Shown: piece after piece, positions 33,373 through 41,928 of the stretch
Layout: the number at the start of each line of letters is the position of its first letter
Numbering within the stretch: the first letter of the stretch is position 1
Assembly: GCA_045537915.1 (NCBI GenBank)
Contig: JAZSQK010000012.1
Location: forward strand, 1 to 64,000
Direction of reading: 5' to 3'
Length of the DNA: 64,000 nt
Origin: SFWF01 sp045537915
Lineage (GTDB): Bacteria; Bacillota; Clostridia; Oscillospirales; Acutalibacteraceae
The notes under the pieces: generated by a model
Seen by the model: the letters and a program-made list of their open reading frames with translations, nothing else
Told to the model about the DNA's origin: nothing
The model's database searches: none
Position numbers and translations under genes: made by a program

Positions 33373-33885
33373 ATGAAGATTTTTATTGCAAGTGATATTC
33401 ACGGCAGCGCCTTCTGGTGCGAAAAAATGCTTGAAGCCTATGAGACAAGTGGGGCAGACCGTCTGCTATTACTTGGAGATATACTTTATCACGGGCCGAG
33501 AAACGACCTGCCCGAAGGCTATGCGCCAAAAAAGGTTATAGAGCTGCTAAACGGTATAAAGGACGAAATCCTCTGCGTTCGGGGTAACTGCGATACCGAG
33601 GTCGACCAGATGGTGCTCGGGTTCCCGATACTTGCCGATTACGCCTTTATCTGCGAGGGAGGAATGCGGATTTTTGCTACCCATGGACACAAATTCAACG
33701 AGGCTAATCTGCCGCCGCTCAAAAAGGGAGATATACTGCTTTGCGGTCACACCCATGTGCAGAAACTAGAAGAGTTTGAGGATTATACCTATGTAAATCC
33801 CGGTTCTGTGTCGATACCCAAGGAAAACACAGGCCACGGATATATCCTTTTTGAAAACGGGGAGTTTGAGCTCAAATGCCTTTAA
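33373..33885 (+). CDS. yfcE: YfcE-type metallophosphodiesterase
   Basis: 170 residues of the MJ0936/YfcE family. Dimetal-site motifs are SDIHGSAFW (residues 7-15), LLGDILYHG (about 37), VRGNCD (about 75), THGHKFNE (about 107) and CGHTHVQ (about 126). Homologues hydrolyse phosphodiesters such as bis-pNPP in vitro; the natural substrate is not established. ATG 33373 follows GGGAGAGCC; the ATG at 33361 lies before it and has no RBS. It overlaps the next gene by 10 bases. Confidence 0.92.
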   Translation: MKIFIASDIHGSAFWCEKMLEAYETSGADRLLLLGDILYHGPRNDLPEGYAPKKVIELLNGIKDEILCVRGNCDTEVDQMVLGFPILADYAFICEGGMRIFATHGHKFNEANLPPLKKGDILLCGHTHVQKLEEFEDYTYVNPGSVSIPKENTGHGYILFENGEFELKCL

Positions 33886-34253
33886 CAAAATCTCCTGTAC
33901 ATATATATGAGCCAAACCCTCTTGCCTGCGGACAGGCAGTACTTGCAATGCTGACCGATACCGAGGTGGACCAGGTTATAAGGGCGGTCGGCACCGACAG
34001 GGAAACCAAACTCAAGGATATGTTCGGTATTCTTGAGCTTTACGGCATTGAATATGACCGACAGCGAAAAGAGGTCAGCAAAAAGAGTGAGCTTCCGCCA
34101 ATTTGCATTTTAAGTCTTGAAACCCCTAAATGTTGGCACTGGTCGCTCTATTATAAGGGGAAATTTTACGACCCCGAATATGGTCTGCTTGATGATTTTC
34201 CGCCGACAAAAAGAAAATATTATTTTGAGATAAAAGAAAAGCGAGAAGAATAA
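33876..34253 (+). CDS. Small papain-like (C39-type) protein of unknown function
   Basis: 125 residues. A cysteine near the N terminus (PLACGQAVLAMLTD, Cys about 16) and a C-terminal HWSLYYKGKFYDPEYG (His about 88, Asp about 97) reproduce the Cys-His-Asp order of the C39/papain-like fold. No secretion signal or membrane helix is present, so it would act in the cytoplasm. Similar short proteins are classed as uncharacterised C39-like. The start ATG 33876 lies inside the yfcE end, so the two are translationally coupled. Activity is not shown; it may be a non-peptidase member of the fold. Confidence 0.65.
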   Translation: MPLTKSPVHIYEPNPLACGQAVLAMLTDTEVDQVIRAVGTDRETKLKDMFGILELYGIEYDRQRKEVSKKSELPPICILSLETPKCWHWSLYYKGKFYDPEYGLLDDFPPTKRKYYFEIKEKREE

Positions 34254-34267
34254 AATCTTCTCGCTTT
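34238..34267. terminator. Terminator between convergent genes
   Basis: AAAGCGAGAAGA and TCTTCTCGCTTT make a 12 bp stem with a 6-base loop containing the upstream stop codon. It serves both flanking genes. Confidence 0.85.
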
Positions 34268-34272
34268 AATAT

Positions 34273-34815
34273 TTAAAGCTCAACAAAGGAGGGAGTATGG
34301 TTTGTATATGGAATCAATTTATCAAGGACATCTGCGGTCTTTATTTTAAGACTTGAGGAGTTGTCACAGGGGTGACAGCCGATATATTCATCTTTAAGAA
34401 GGTCCTTATCTATTACAAGCCGAACCTTTATCTCTTTATCAAAGAGAAGTCCCAATACACTCGCACTTCCGGGGCTGCAGTTTATAAGCTCCTCCATAAA
34501 TTCTGCGGGAGCAAAGGAAAGGCGTGAACAGTTCAGTTGGGGGGAGAGAAGCTTTGTTTTAAAGGGCTTTTCCCCCGGCATTAAGACAAGATAAAAATCG
34601 GTTTTCTGGGCATTGCAGAGAAAGAGGTTTTTACAGATATTTACCCCGAGAGCCTCATTGACCTCGAATAAGCCCTCCATAGTGCTGATATGCTCATGAC
34701 TGACACGCTCATAAGGTATAGAAAGCTCTTCTAAAGCGTCATAGCAGATATTTTCCTTTTCGCTGCAGTCGGGCTTTCTGAAAGAGTATACAGTCTTATC
34801 TGAAATAGGAGACAT
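34273..34815 (-). CDS. Prolyl-tRNA editing (YbaK/PrdX-like) deacylase
   Basis: 180 residues of the ProRS-INS-like superfamily. Seen are YERVSHEHISTMEGLFEVNE (about residues 34-53), CKNLFLCNAQKTDFYLVLMP (about 61-80) and the conserved C-terminal GCHPCDNSSSLKI (about 151-163). PrdX/ProXp-ala enzymes hydrolyse Ala-tRNA(Pro) made in error by prolyl-tRNA synthetase. PrdX also names a gene in proline-reductase clusters, but no prd gene is here, so an editing role is more likely. It overlaps the flavoprotein gene by one base and is co-transcribed with it. Confidence 0.85.
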   Translation of the reverse strand: MSPISDKTVYSFRKPDCSEKENICYDALEELSIPYERVSHEHISTMEGLFEVNEALGVNICKNLFLCNAQKTDFYLVLMPGEKPFKTKLLSPQLNCSRLSFAPAEFMEELINCSPGSASVLGLLFDKEIKVRLVIDKDLLKDEYIGCHPCDNSSSLKIKTADVLDKLIPYTNHTPSFVEL

Positions 34816-36203
34816 TAAACAAGCTTCCTTCCCATAAGAACACCCATTACCGATGCCATCATAAGACCTCTTGTCCAGCCCGAAGAATCTCCGAGACAGT
34901 AAAGTCCCTTAACATTTGTATTGAAGTCCTTATCCATTTTTACTCGGTTGGAATAGAACTTAAGCTCGGGCGAGTAGAGCAGAGTTTCTCCGCTTGCAAA
35001 ACCCGGAACAACCTCGTCAACCGCCTTTATAAAGTTGATTATATTCATCATAGCTCGGTAGGGCATGGCGGCGGTTATATCCCCTGCAACAGCGTCGGGC
35101 AGAGTAGGTCTGACATTCGACTGCGCAAGTTCTTTTGCCCAGGTGCGCTTTCCGTCAAGGATATCCCCGAAGCGCTGTACCATAATGTGACCGGCTCCCA
35201 GCATATTGGTAAGCTCTCCGACCTTTACGGCATAATCAATGGGCTGATTAAAGGGCTCGGAGAAGTTGTGTGAAACAAGGATAGCAAGGTTTGTGTTGTT
35301 GGATTTTAGCTCCTTGTAGGAGTGGCCGTTTACAACCGCCAGATTGTTGTCATAATTCTCCTGACTTACAAAACCGCCGGGATTCTGGCAGAAGGTGCGC
35401 ACCTTATTTTTAAAGGGCTGCGGGTATCCTATGAGCTTTGACTCATAAAGAACCTTGTTGACCTTTTCCATAATCTCATTACGGACCTCTACACGAACGC
35501 CGATATCAACCGTTCCGGGCTGATGGGCAATTTCGTGCTCGGCGCAGAGCTTTTCAAGCCAGTCGGCGCCTCTTCGGCCGGTCGCAACAACAATATCCTT
35601 GCCCTCGATAACCTCCTCGTTGTTGCCCTTGCAAACAACAACGCCCGAGCAGATGCCCTCTTTTATAATAAGGTCCTTGCACTCATATCCGAAAAGAAGC
35701 TCAACACCCTTATCACGCAGATAGTTCTCAATAGCAAGATATATATCCTGTGCCTTTTCTGTTCCGAGATGGCGTATGGGACAGTCGACAAGCTTGAGTC
35801 CCGCCTTAATGGCACGTTTTCTTATTTCCTTTACCTCTTCGTCGTTTCCGACGCCCTCAATCTTGCTGTCGGCGCCGAAATCGAGATATATTTTATCGGT
35901 ATAGTGTATGGTCTCCTGTGCAAGATCCTCGCCGATAAGGCTGGGGAGATCTCCGCCCACCTCGTAGGAAAGGGAAAGTTTTCCGTCCGAGAAGGCGCCT
36001 GCGCCCGAAAAACCGGTTGTAATATGGCAGTAGGGCTTGCAGTTTACACAGGTCTTGGTCTTATGTTTGGGACAGGAGCGTTTTTCAATGGGGGCACCCT
36101 TTTCAATAATGGTAATGCTTTTCTTACTGCCCGATTTAATCATTTCAAGGGCGGTAAAGATACCGGCGGGACCGGCGCCTATGATGATAACATCTTTTTT
36201 CAT
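34815..36203 (-). CDS. FAD-dependent dehydrogenase-like protein (COG2509)
   Basis: 462 residues. The N-terminal FAD-binding Rossmann motif is GAGPAGIFTALEM (residues 8-20). A Cys/His cluster follows (CPKHKTKTCVNCKPYCHI, about 44-61), then GFSGAGAFSDGKLSL, and a C-terminal GDSSGWTRGLMMASVMG (about 440) that closes the FAD site. This is the common COG2509 family of Firmicutes, with no known substrate. The cysteine cluster suggests metal or disulphide chemistry. It is encoded upstream of the PrdX-like gene and downstream of the ECF S component. Confidence 0.85.
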   Translation of the reverse strand: MKKDVIIIGAGPAGIFTALEMIKSGSKKSITIIEKGAPIEKRSCPKHKTKTCVNCKPYCHITTGFSGAGAFSDGKLSLSYEVGGDLPSLIGEDLAQETIHYTDKIYLDFGADSKIEGVGNDEEVKEIRKRAIKAGLKLVDCPIRHLGTEKAQDIYLAIENYLRDKGVELLFGYECKDLIIKEGICSGVVVCKGNNEEVIEGKDIVVATGRRGADWLEKLCAEHEIAHQPGTVDIGVRVEVRNEIMEKVNKVLYESKLIGYPQPFKNKVRTFCQNPGGFVSQENYDNNLAVVNGHSYKELKSNNTNLAILVSHNFSEPFNQPIDYAVKVGELTNMLGAGHIMVQRFGDILDGKRTWAKELAQSNVRPTLPDAVAGDITAAMPYRAMMNIINFIKAVDEVVPGFASGETLLYSPELKFYSNRVKMDKDFNTNVKGLYCLGDSSGWTRGLMMASVMGVLMGRKLV

Positions 36204-36215
36204 AAGATTTCTCCT

Positions 36216-36749
36216 TTATTTTGTGATCTTGTTTACGACAGGGACTATAAATTTATAGATAAGCACCGAGCAGATGCTTTGTATAACCGTCATTGCCGCC
36301 GCCAAGGGAATACGGGTTATAAGCACCGCTGTATAAGGACTGCCGTAAAGAATGCTTATCCATAAAGAATTCAACAAAAGTGTGCCTATGAGATGACCGA
36401 GCAGAAGAACTGCAAAGGTCAGCAAAAAGCGTAGCGCAGGTTTGGCGGAAACCTTGCAGGATTTTCCCGCAACGCCAAAAATAAAGCCCATAAAAAAGGC
36501 GACCGCCGTAAAGCCGGGGAAATAGGTGCCGAAGGGGAAAAGCAGAGCGCCGATAAGGTCGGCAACCCCACCGCAGATACCGCCCCAGAGCGAACCGCAT
36601 ATTGTGGCCGAGAGCATTACGGGCAGAAAGGAGAGCCCAATGCTTAAATTCCATACGTTAAAGGAAAAGAAGCGGCTGAGCACTACCGAAACGGCGCAAA
36701 AAAGTGCGCAAAGCACCAGTTTAAAAAGACTCTTTTGTTTTTTATTCAT
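36216..36749 (-). CDS. folT: ECF transporter S component, folate family (FolT-like)
   Basis: 177 residues, six hydrophobic helices, the size of an ECF S component. NVWNLSIGLSFLPVMLSATI (about residues 33-52) and GGVCGVADLIGA-like and FPGFTAVAFFMGFIFG (about 75-90) segments match the folate-family S proteins. These bind the vitamin and use a shared EcfAA'T energising module that is not in this window. The THF riboswitch directly upstream (36805-36912) supports folate as substrate. ATG 36749 has a GGGAGG RBS. A QueT-like specificity is the alternative but is not favoured by the riboswitch. Confidence 0.85.
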   Translation of the reverse strand: MNKKQKSLFKLVLCALFCAVSVVLSRFFSFNVWNLSIGLSFLPVMLSATICGSLWGGICGGVADLIGALLFPFGTYFPGFTAVAFFMGFIFGVAGKSCKVSAKPALRFLLTFAVLLLGHLIGTLLLNSLWISILYGSPYTAVLITRIPLAAAMTVIQSICSVLIYKFIVPVVNKITK

Positions 36750-36804
36750 TTAAAATCCTCCCTTACCACTAAAGTCAGAGAGGAATATAAAAACAATGCT
36801 CCGG

Positions 36805-36912
36805 TCTGTTTAGCGGGATGCGGCAATCAAACCGCAGGGAATGCTCCCTTTCGTCCATCGGACAACTCCCCGTCCCGACGGCACTAAACGCTTGAATGCC
36901 TACTCTAACAGA
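36805..36912 (-). promoter_or_regulatory. Tetrahydrofolate (THF) riboswitch
   Basis: Read on the minus strand, it has the conserved THF aptamer order: GAGTAG, then GCGTTTAGTG, GGACGGGGAGTTG, GGACGAAAGGG, TGCGGT, and GCATCCCGC. P1 pairs TCTGTTAG with CTAAACAGA. It lies about 55 bases before the FolT-like start, and the intervening TTCCTCTC can pair with the GGGAGGA RBS, which suggests translational control. High folate would lower uptake. Confidence 0.9.
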
Positions 36913-37072
36913 TGTTATTTTACCACGAACGGCAAAAAAACACAACAATTTAATTATGCTACAAAAAATCCTGTTATTTTTACAATATTTAGCAAAAATT
37001 ATTATGGAAAAAAACAGGAATATATAGTATTATATAGTAACAGCGACATTTTCTTCAAAAGGAGACAACAAA

Positions 37073-38368
37073 ATGGCAGAGGTTTTTAAGAAAACACAAA
37101 GTAGAGAAAGAATAATTCAATTTGGCGAAGGCGGCTTTTTGCGTGGCTTTGCCGACTGGATGATACAGAAAATGACCGACAAGGGCGTTTTTGAGGGAAG
37201 CGTGGTTGTCGTTCAGCCCATAGAAAAAGGTATGTGCGATATGCTGACGGCACAGAACTGCGGATACACTCACATTATCCGTGGCGCAGAGGGGGTAGAT
37301 ACCACCCTTTGTAATGTTATTTCACGCTGCGTAAAGCCCTACGAGGATTTTGAGGATTATCTTGCCCTTGCAGATAATCCCGATATGCGATTTGTTATTT
37401 CAAACACCACCGAGTCGGGTATAGTTTTCTTAGACAGCGATAAGGCGACCGATGCGCCCCCCACAACCTTTCCCGCAAAGGTTACGCTGCTTTTAAAGAG
37501 AAGATTTGAAAAGGGACTTTCGGGCTTTATATTTCTGCCTTGTGAGCTTATCGACCGCAACGGAGATAATCTCAAAAAATGTATTTTACAGTATGCAGAC
37601 CTCTGGGGTCTGGGCGAAGCTTTTAAAAACTTCGTAGAAAAGGAAAATATCTTTACAAACACCCTTGTTGACCGCATAAATACAGGCTTTCCCAAGGGAG
37701 AGGATATCGACCTCGGCTATGAGGACAATATGCTCAACACCTCGGAATATTTCCATCTCTGGGTTATCGAGACCGAATATGACCTTGAGAGCGAACTGCC
37801 CTTCGCCAAAGCAGGTCTTAATGTCATAGTAACAAAGGACCAGCTTGAGAGATACAGAACCAGAAAGGTCAGAATCTTAAACGGCGCTCACACCTCTATG
37901 GTGCCTTACGCTCTGCTGTCGGGACTCGAGACGGTCAAGGATGCAATTGATGATCCTGTAATGTCGGCCCATCTTAAAAGGTGCGTATTTGAGGAGATAA
38001 TACCCACACTCGACCTTGACAAAGACGAGCTTTTAGATTATGCCGAAAATGTAATGGTACGTTTTGCAAATCCCTACATAAAGCATTACCTTTCTTCTAT
38101 TGCTCTCAATTCGATTTCAAAATTCAAGGTTCGTGTTCTGCCCTCGATTCTTGAATATAACAGAAGAATGGGTAAACTCCCCGAAGCACTGACCTTCTCC
38201 CTTGCAAAGCTTATTGAATTCTATAAGACCGATATGACAAACGACGAACCCAAGGTGGTCGAGTTTATGAAGAACGGGACGGTAGAGGAGATTCTTTCTA
38301 ATACTGAACTTTGGGGAGAGGATATTTCCTTTATGACGCAAGAGGTAAAGAAAAATGTTAATAAATAA
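37073..38368 (+). CDS. uxaB: Tagaturonate reductase (altronate oxidoreductase)
   Basis: 431 residues of the mannitol-dehydrogenase superfamily. The N-terminal NAD domain begins IIQFGEGGFLRGFADWM (about residues 14-30), with FVISNTTESGI (about 103) and FLPCELIDRNGD (about 151). The catalytic-domain signature is KVRILNGAHTSMVPYALLSG (about 264-283). UxaB reduces tagaturonate to altronate in galacturonate (pectin) catabolism. ATG 37073 follows AAAAGGAGA. It overlaps uxaA by 14 bases. It is shorter than the E. coli enzyme (about 480), as is common in Firmicutes. Confidence 0.9.
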   Translation: MAEVFKKTQSRERIIQFGEGGFLRGFADWMIQKMTDKGVFEGSVVVVQPIEKGMCDMLTAQNCGYTHIIRGAEGVDTTLCNVISRCVKPYEDFEDYLALADNPDMRFVISNTTESGIVFLDSDKATDAPPTTFPAKVTLLLKRRFEKGLSGFIFLPCELIDRNGDNLKKCILQYADLWGLGEAFKNFVEKENIFTNTLVDRINTGFPKGEDIDLGYEDNMLNTSEYFHLWVIETEYDLESELPFAKAGLNVIVTKDQLERYRTRKVRILNGAHTSMVPYALLSGLETVKDAIDDPVMSAHLKRCVFEEIIPTLDLDKDELLDYAENVMVRFANPYIKHYLSSIALNSISKFKVRVLPSILEYNRRMGKLPEALTFSLAKLIEFYKTDMTNDEPKVVEFMKNGTVEEILSNTELWGEDISFMTQEVKKNVNK

Positions 38369-39728
38369 GCTTGACAATGTAGAGGTAGACCTCTTATCAG
38401 GCCACAAGTTTGCCCTTTGCGATATTAAAGAGGGCGAAAATGTAATTAAATACGGCAATCCTATAGGTCATGCGGTCTGCGATATTAAAAAGGGCGAACA
38501 GGTACATACACACAATATGAAGACCAATCTTTCGGGCCGTATTGAGTATAAATACACCCCCTTTGCCGAGGAAAAGCGGGAGAGCGGGTATAATGGCAGA
38601 ACCTTTATGGGTTATCTGCGTGAGGACGGCAGTATCGGTATTCGAAACGACATCTGGATTGTTAATACTGTAGGCTGTGTCAACAAGGTTGCAGAGGAGC
38701 TTTCCCGTCTTACAGGGGCGTTTCACTTTCCCCATCCCTTTGGTTGCTCACAGCTTGGAGATGACCAGAAAACGACACAGAAAATTCTCTGCGGAATGGT
38801 CAACCATCCTAACGCCGCAGGTGTTTTGGTGCTCGGGCTCGGCTGTGAAAACAACAATATAGAGGTTTTCAAGGGAGTGCTTGGGCCTTATGACGAGAAA
38901 AGGGTAAAATTTTTAAACTGTCAGGATTTTGAGGATGATGTTGCCGAGGGAGTAAGGCTTATAAATGAGCTGAAAGAGTATGCCTCTCGGTTTAACCGTC
39001 AGCCGATTCCCGTATCGGCCCTCAAGGTCGGACTCAAATGCGGAGGCTCAGACGGATTTTCGGGAATTACCGCAAATCCGCTGGTTGGACGATTTGCCGA
39101 TATGCTTATTGATGCAGGTGGCTCCTGTGTACTTACCGAGGTTCCCGAGATGTTCGGGGCAGAGCATCTGCTTATGGCAAGGGCCCAAAACCGAGAGGTT
39201 TTTGATAAAACGGTAAAGCTTATCAATAATTTTAAGGAATATTACGAAAGACATAATCAGGTAATTTATGAAAACCCCTCTCCCGGAAATAAAAAGGGCG
39301 GCATTACCACCCTTGAGGAAAAGTCCCTCGGATGTGTTCAGAAATCGGGCAGCCGCAGTGTAGTCGACGTGCTTGACTACGGCGACCGCCTTTCGAAGAA
39401 CGGACTTAACCTGTTAAACGGACCGGGAAATGATATAGTCGCCATAACCAATCTTATGGCGGCAGGTGTTCACCTCATTCTTTTCACAACAGGAAGAGGA
39501 ACCCCTGTCGGTGCCCCTGTCCCCACCGTCAAGGTTGCTACAAACACAGCTTTAGCAGAGAAAAAGTCCAGATGGATAGATTTCAACGCAGGAAGGATAC
39601 TTGACGGCGTCGACTGCGACGAGGAGTTTTTTGAATATGTAATCTCGGTGGCCGAGGGCGAAAAGACTAAAAACGAAAAGCACGGCTACAGAGAAATTTC
39701 TATTTTTAAGGACGGCGTAGTCCTTTAG
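38355..39728 (+). CDS. uxaA: Altronate dehydratase
   Basis: 457 residues. The N-terminal SAF-like domain (about 1-75) is followed by the large UxaA domain. The latter has GYLREDGSIGIRNDIWI (about 92), a Cys-rich iron-binding region (GCSQLGDDQ, GLGCENNN, GLKCGGSDGFSG) and GRGTPVGAPVPTVKVATN near residue 388. It dehydrates altronate to 2-keto-3-deoxygluconate. It starts at ATG 38355 inside the end of uxaB. No kdgK/kdgA or uxaC is in the window, so the remaining steps lie elsewhere. An AEC-type transporter follows. Confidence 0.92.
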   Translation: MLINKLDNVEVDLLSGHKFALCDIKEGENVIKYGNPIGHAVCDIKKGEQVHTHNMKTNLSGRIEYKYTPFAEEKRESGYNGRTFMGYLREDGSIGIRNDIWIVNTVGCVNKVAEELSRLTGAFHFPHPFGCSQLGDDQKTTQKILCGMVNHPNAAGVLVLGLGCENNNIEVFKGVLGPYDEKRVKFLNCQDFEDDVAEGVRLINELKEYASRFNRQPIPVSALKVGLKCGGSDGFSGITANPLVGRFADMLIDAGGSCVLTEVPEMFGAEHLLMARAQNREVFDKTVKLINNFKEYYERHNQVIYENPSPGNKKGGITTLEEKSLGCVQKSGSRSVVDVLDYGDRLSKNGLNLLNGPGNDIVAITNLMAAGVHLILFTTGRGTPVGAPVPTVKVATNTALAEKKSRWIDFNAGRILDGVDCDEEFFEYVISVAEGEKTKNEKHGYREISIFKDGVVL

Positions 39729-39747
39729 AAAAAAAGAAGGTTTTATT

Positions 39748-39798
39748 ATGTTAATTATGAAAGCTGAAATCTCGCTTTTAAGGGGGGAAAAGGCATGA
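39748..39798 (+). CDS. Possible 16-residue leader peptide
   Basis: A short frame, MLIMKAEISLLRGEKA, has an upstream AAAGAAGG. Its TGA overlaps the AEC transporter ATG (ATGA at 39795). It may couple or control translation of the transporter, or may simply be chance. Confidence 0.35.
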   Translation: MLIMKAEISLLRGEKA

Positions 39799-40739
39799 CA
39801 GTGTTCCTTTCCACCCTAAACCAGATGGGATTTCTCGTATTGCTTATAGCAATAGGATACATACTTGTTCATTTCAAATTTGTAGGAGAGCATGCGGCAT
39901 CTACCCTTTCAAAACTTGAGAACGATGTCTTTATTCCTGCCCTTGTACTCGGCACCTTTATGAGCAGTTTTACACCAAGCAGATTGTCGGTTGCCTGGCA
40001 GTATTTTCTTTGCGGAAGCGTAGTAATAGCCCTATCGATGCTTGTGGGAATTTTTGTCGCAAAACTGTTTTCAAAGGATGAGTATCTCCGCAAAATCTAC
40101 ACTTACGGACTCACATTTGCAAATTTCGGGTTTATGGGCAATGCGGTCGTAGCAGCCCTGTTCCCTGACATATTTGTAGATTACCTTATCTTTGTAATTC
40201 CTTTCTGGATACTGATATATGTCTGGGCGGTGCCCAAACTGCTTATGCCCGAGACCGAAGGAAAAAGAAGTATGCTCAAGGAGCTTAAAAAGCTTATAAA
40301 CCCAATGTTTATATGTATGGTCATAGGTATGATAATAGGACTTGTCGGCTTAAAACTGCCGTCATTTATAAGCAGTTCGGTAACCTCGCTCGGAAATTGT
40401 ATGTCACCCGTAGCTATGCTGCTTACGGGAATGACCATTGCTAAGATAGATTTAAGAAAAACACTTCTTAACATCGCTATATACGCCGCTTCGGTTTTAC
40501 GGCTTATTGTTATCCCAATAGTTTGCATTCTGGCTGTCTGGCTCATAAAACTCCCTTACGGACTGGCGCTCTGTACTATCTGCTCGGTGGCTATGCCCCT
40601 CGGACTTAATACGGTGGTTATTCCTGCGGCCTATGAGAAGGATACTTCGGATGCGGCAGGAATGGCGCTAATATCCCATCTGCTTTCCTGTATAACAATA
40701 CCGATAATATTTATGCTTTTTGAATTGTTTATGAAATAA
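39795..40739 (+). CDS. AEC (auxin efflux carrier) family transporter
   Basis: 314 residues with about ten hydrophobic helices in two halves, matching PF03547. Notable are GFLVLLIAIGYILV (about residues 12-25), YGLTFANFGFMGNAVVAAL (about 103-121), SPVAMLLTGMTIA (about 204) and PLGLNTVVIPAAYEKD (about 273). Bacterial AEC members move organic acids such as malonate or malate, or related anions. Its place after uxaA suggests transport of a uronate or its breakdown product, but the substrate is not shown. A strong RBS (AGGGGGGAAAAGG) precedes ATG 39795. Confidence 0.88.
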   Translation: MTVFLSTLNQMGFLVLLIAIGYILVHFKFVGEHAASTLSKLENDVFIPALVLGTFMSSFTPSRLSVAWQYFLCGSVVIALSMLVGIFVAKLFSKDEYLRKIYTYGLTFANFGFMGNAVVAALFPDIFVDYLIFVIPFWILIYVWAVPKLLMPETEGKRSMLKELKKLINPMFICMVIGMIIGLVGLKLPSFISSSVTSLGNCMSPVAMLLTGMTIAKIDLRKTLLNIAIYAASVLRLIVIPIVCILAVWLIKLPYGLALCTICSVAMPLGLNTVVIPAAYEKDTSDAAGMALISHLLSCITIPIIFMLFELFMK

Positions 40740-40740
40740 A

Positions 40741-40771
40741 AAAACAGCGAAGAATTTTCTTCGCTGTTTTA
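40741..40771 (+). terminator. Terminator of the uxa operon
   Basis: AAAACAGCGAAGA and complement form a 13 bp stem with a 4-base loop; the 3' arm ends in four T. Confidence 0.9.
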
Positions 40772-40828
40772 ATTTTACAGAAGGTAAAATGACGTAAATA
40801 AGTTGTAGGCCCAGAGGGGTTTTCACGA

Positions 40829-41692
40829 TTATCTTTTGTTACCTAAAAAGAAGAATGCAATGGTGCCGGGGCCCGAGTGTGCGCCGATAACGGGACCTAC
40901 ATCGGTAATGAGAGAAACCTCTACGCCGTACTTGCTTTTTACAACCGAGGCCAGAGCCTTTGCGTCCTCCTCGCAGTCGCCGTGCGAAACCCATACGGGA
41001 CCGAGCTTGTTCTTTGCCAGCACGCCGAACTTATCGGCAAGAGCCTCTATAGAGGCCTTTCTGCCTCTGACGGTGGTCATTTTTATAAGATGACCTTCAT
41101 CGTCAACATGGAGGATAGGCTTTATGCCGAGCAGACCGCCTACGAAAGCAACCGTCGGAGAAACTCTGCCCCCACGCTTTAGGTATTCAAGGTCGTTTAC
41201 GGTAAACCAGTGGGCAAGGGAGGGCACGGTCTCCTTTGCAAACTGCGCCGCCTCCTCGATTGAGGCGCCCTTTTCTTTTTCCTTTGCAGCAAGGTATACA
41301 AGCATACCGAAACCTGCCGAAGCGGCAAGAGAGTCAATACAGATTATCTTGCGGTCGGGAAAATTTTCTTTAAGTTCATCTGCGGCAATCGAAGCCGAAT
41401 TAAAGGTTGTGCTGAGCCCCGAAGAAAAGCCGAGGTAGAGAATATCATTGCCGAGGGCCAGTTCCTCTTCAAAAAAGTCCTTGAAGGCGGCAACATTTAC
41501 AGCAGAGGTCTTTGCTGTCTTGCCGTCCCTCATAGCCGAGTAAAACTCGTCGGGGCTAAGGTCAAAGTTTGAATATACCTTATTTTCTCCCTCAAAAACA
41601 AAGGACAGACTTAAAAATTTTACGCCGAGCTCCTCTAAGCAAGAGGGCTTAAGGTCACAGGCCGAATCGGTCATTATAGTATAGTTGCTCAT
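40829..41692 (-). CDS. DegV family fatty-acid-binding protein
   Basis: 287 residues with the DegV fold. TDSACDLKPSCLEELGVKFLSL opens domain 1 (residues 8-29), and the ligand-pocket TSAVN and GFSSGLSTTFNSA segments lie at about 60 and 90. GGRVSPTVAFVGGLLGIKPIL follows at about 172, and HSGPGTIAFFF at the C terminus. FakB proteins of this family present fatty acids to the kinase FakA, though substrate class cannot be set from sequence. The gene stands alone, divergent from an XRE regulator. Confidence 0.92.
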   Translation of the reverse strand: MSNYTIMTDSACDLKPSCLEELGVKFLSLSFVFEGENKVYSNFDLSPDEFYSAMRDGKTAKTSAVNVAAFKDFFEEELALGNDILYLGFSSGLSTTFNSASIAADELKENFPDRKIICIDSLAASAGFGMLVYLAAKEKEKGASIEEAAQFAKETVPSLAHWFTVNDLEYLKRGGRVSPTVAFVGGLLGIKPILHVDDEGHLIKMTTVRGRKASIEALADKFGVLAKNKLGPVWVSHGDCEEDAKALASVVKSKYGVEVSLITDVGPVIGAHSGPGTIAFFFLGNKR

Positions 41693-41871
41693 AAATTCAT
41701 CTCCGTAAAGTTATGTAGGAGTTGCTTTATGCAAAACCTGTGGATATTGTACCCATTTTCCAGGAGAAATTAAACCTACTTTGTGACAGTCGGGCTACAC
41801 CCCTTAAAAACTGGCGGTAGAGTTGACAAGCCATCACTCTACTGACAGTAGAATCGACGATTTTTGCCGTC

Positions 41872-41900
41872 TTGATTTATTTTAGGAAATGTGATACAAT
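41872..41900 (+). promoter_or_regulatory. Promoter of the XRE regulator gene
   Basis: TTGATT (41872-41877), a 17-base spacer and TACAAT (41895-41900). ATG follows at 41929. Short inverted TCTACTG/CAGTAGA at 41838-41852 lies upstream and may be an operator. Confidence 0.75.
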
Positions 41901-41928
41901 ATATAAAAATAAAAGAAAGAGGACCCGA

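Noticed and set aside
35523..36365. Plus-strand open frame across the COG2509 flavoprotein gene
   Set aside because: It is the mirror of a real gene with strong motifs on the minus strand, and has no RBS or recognisable domains.
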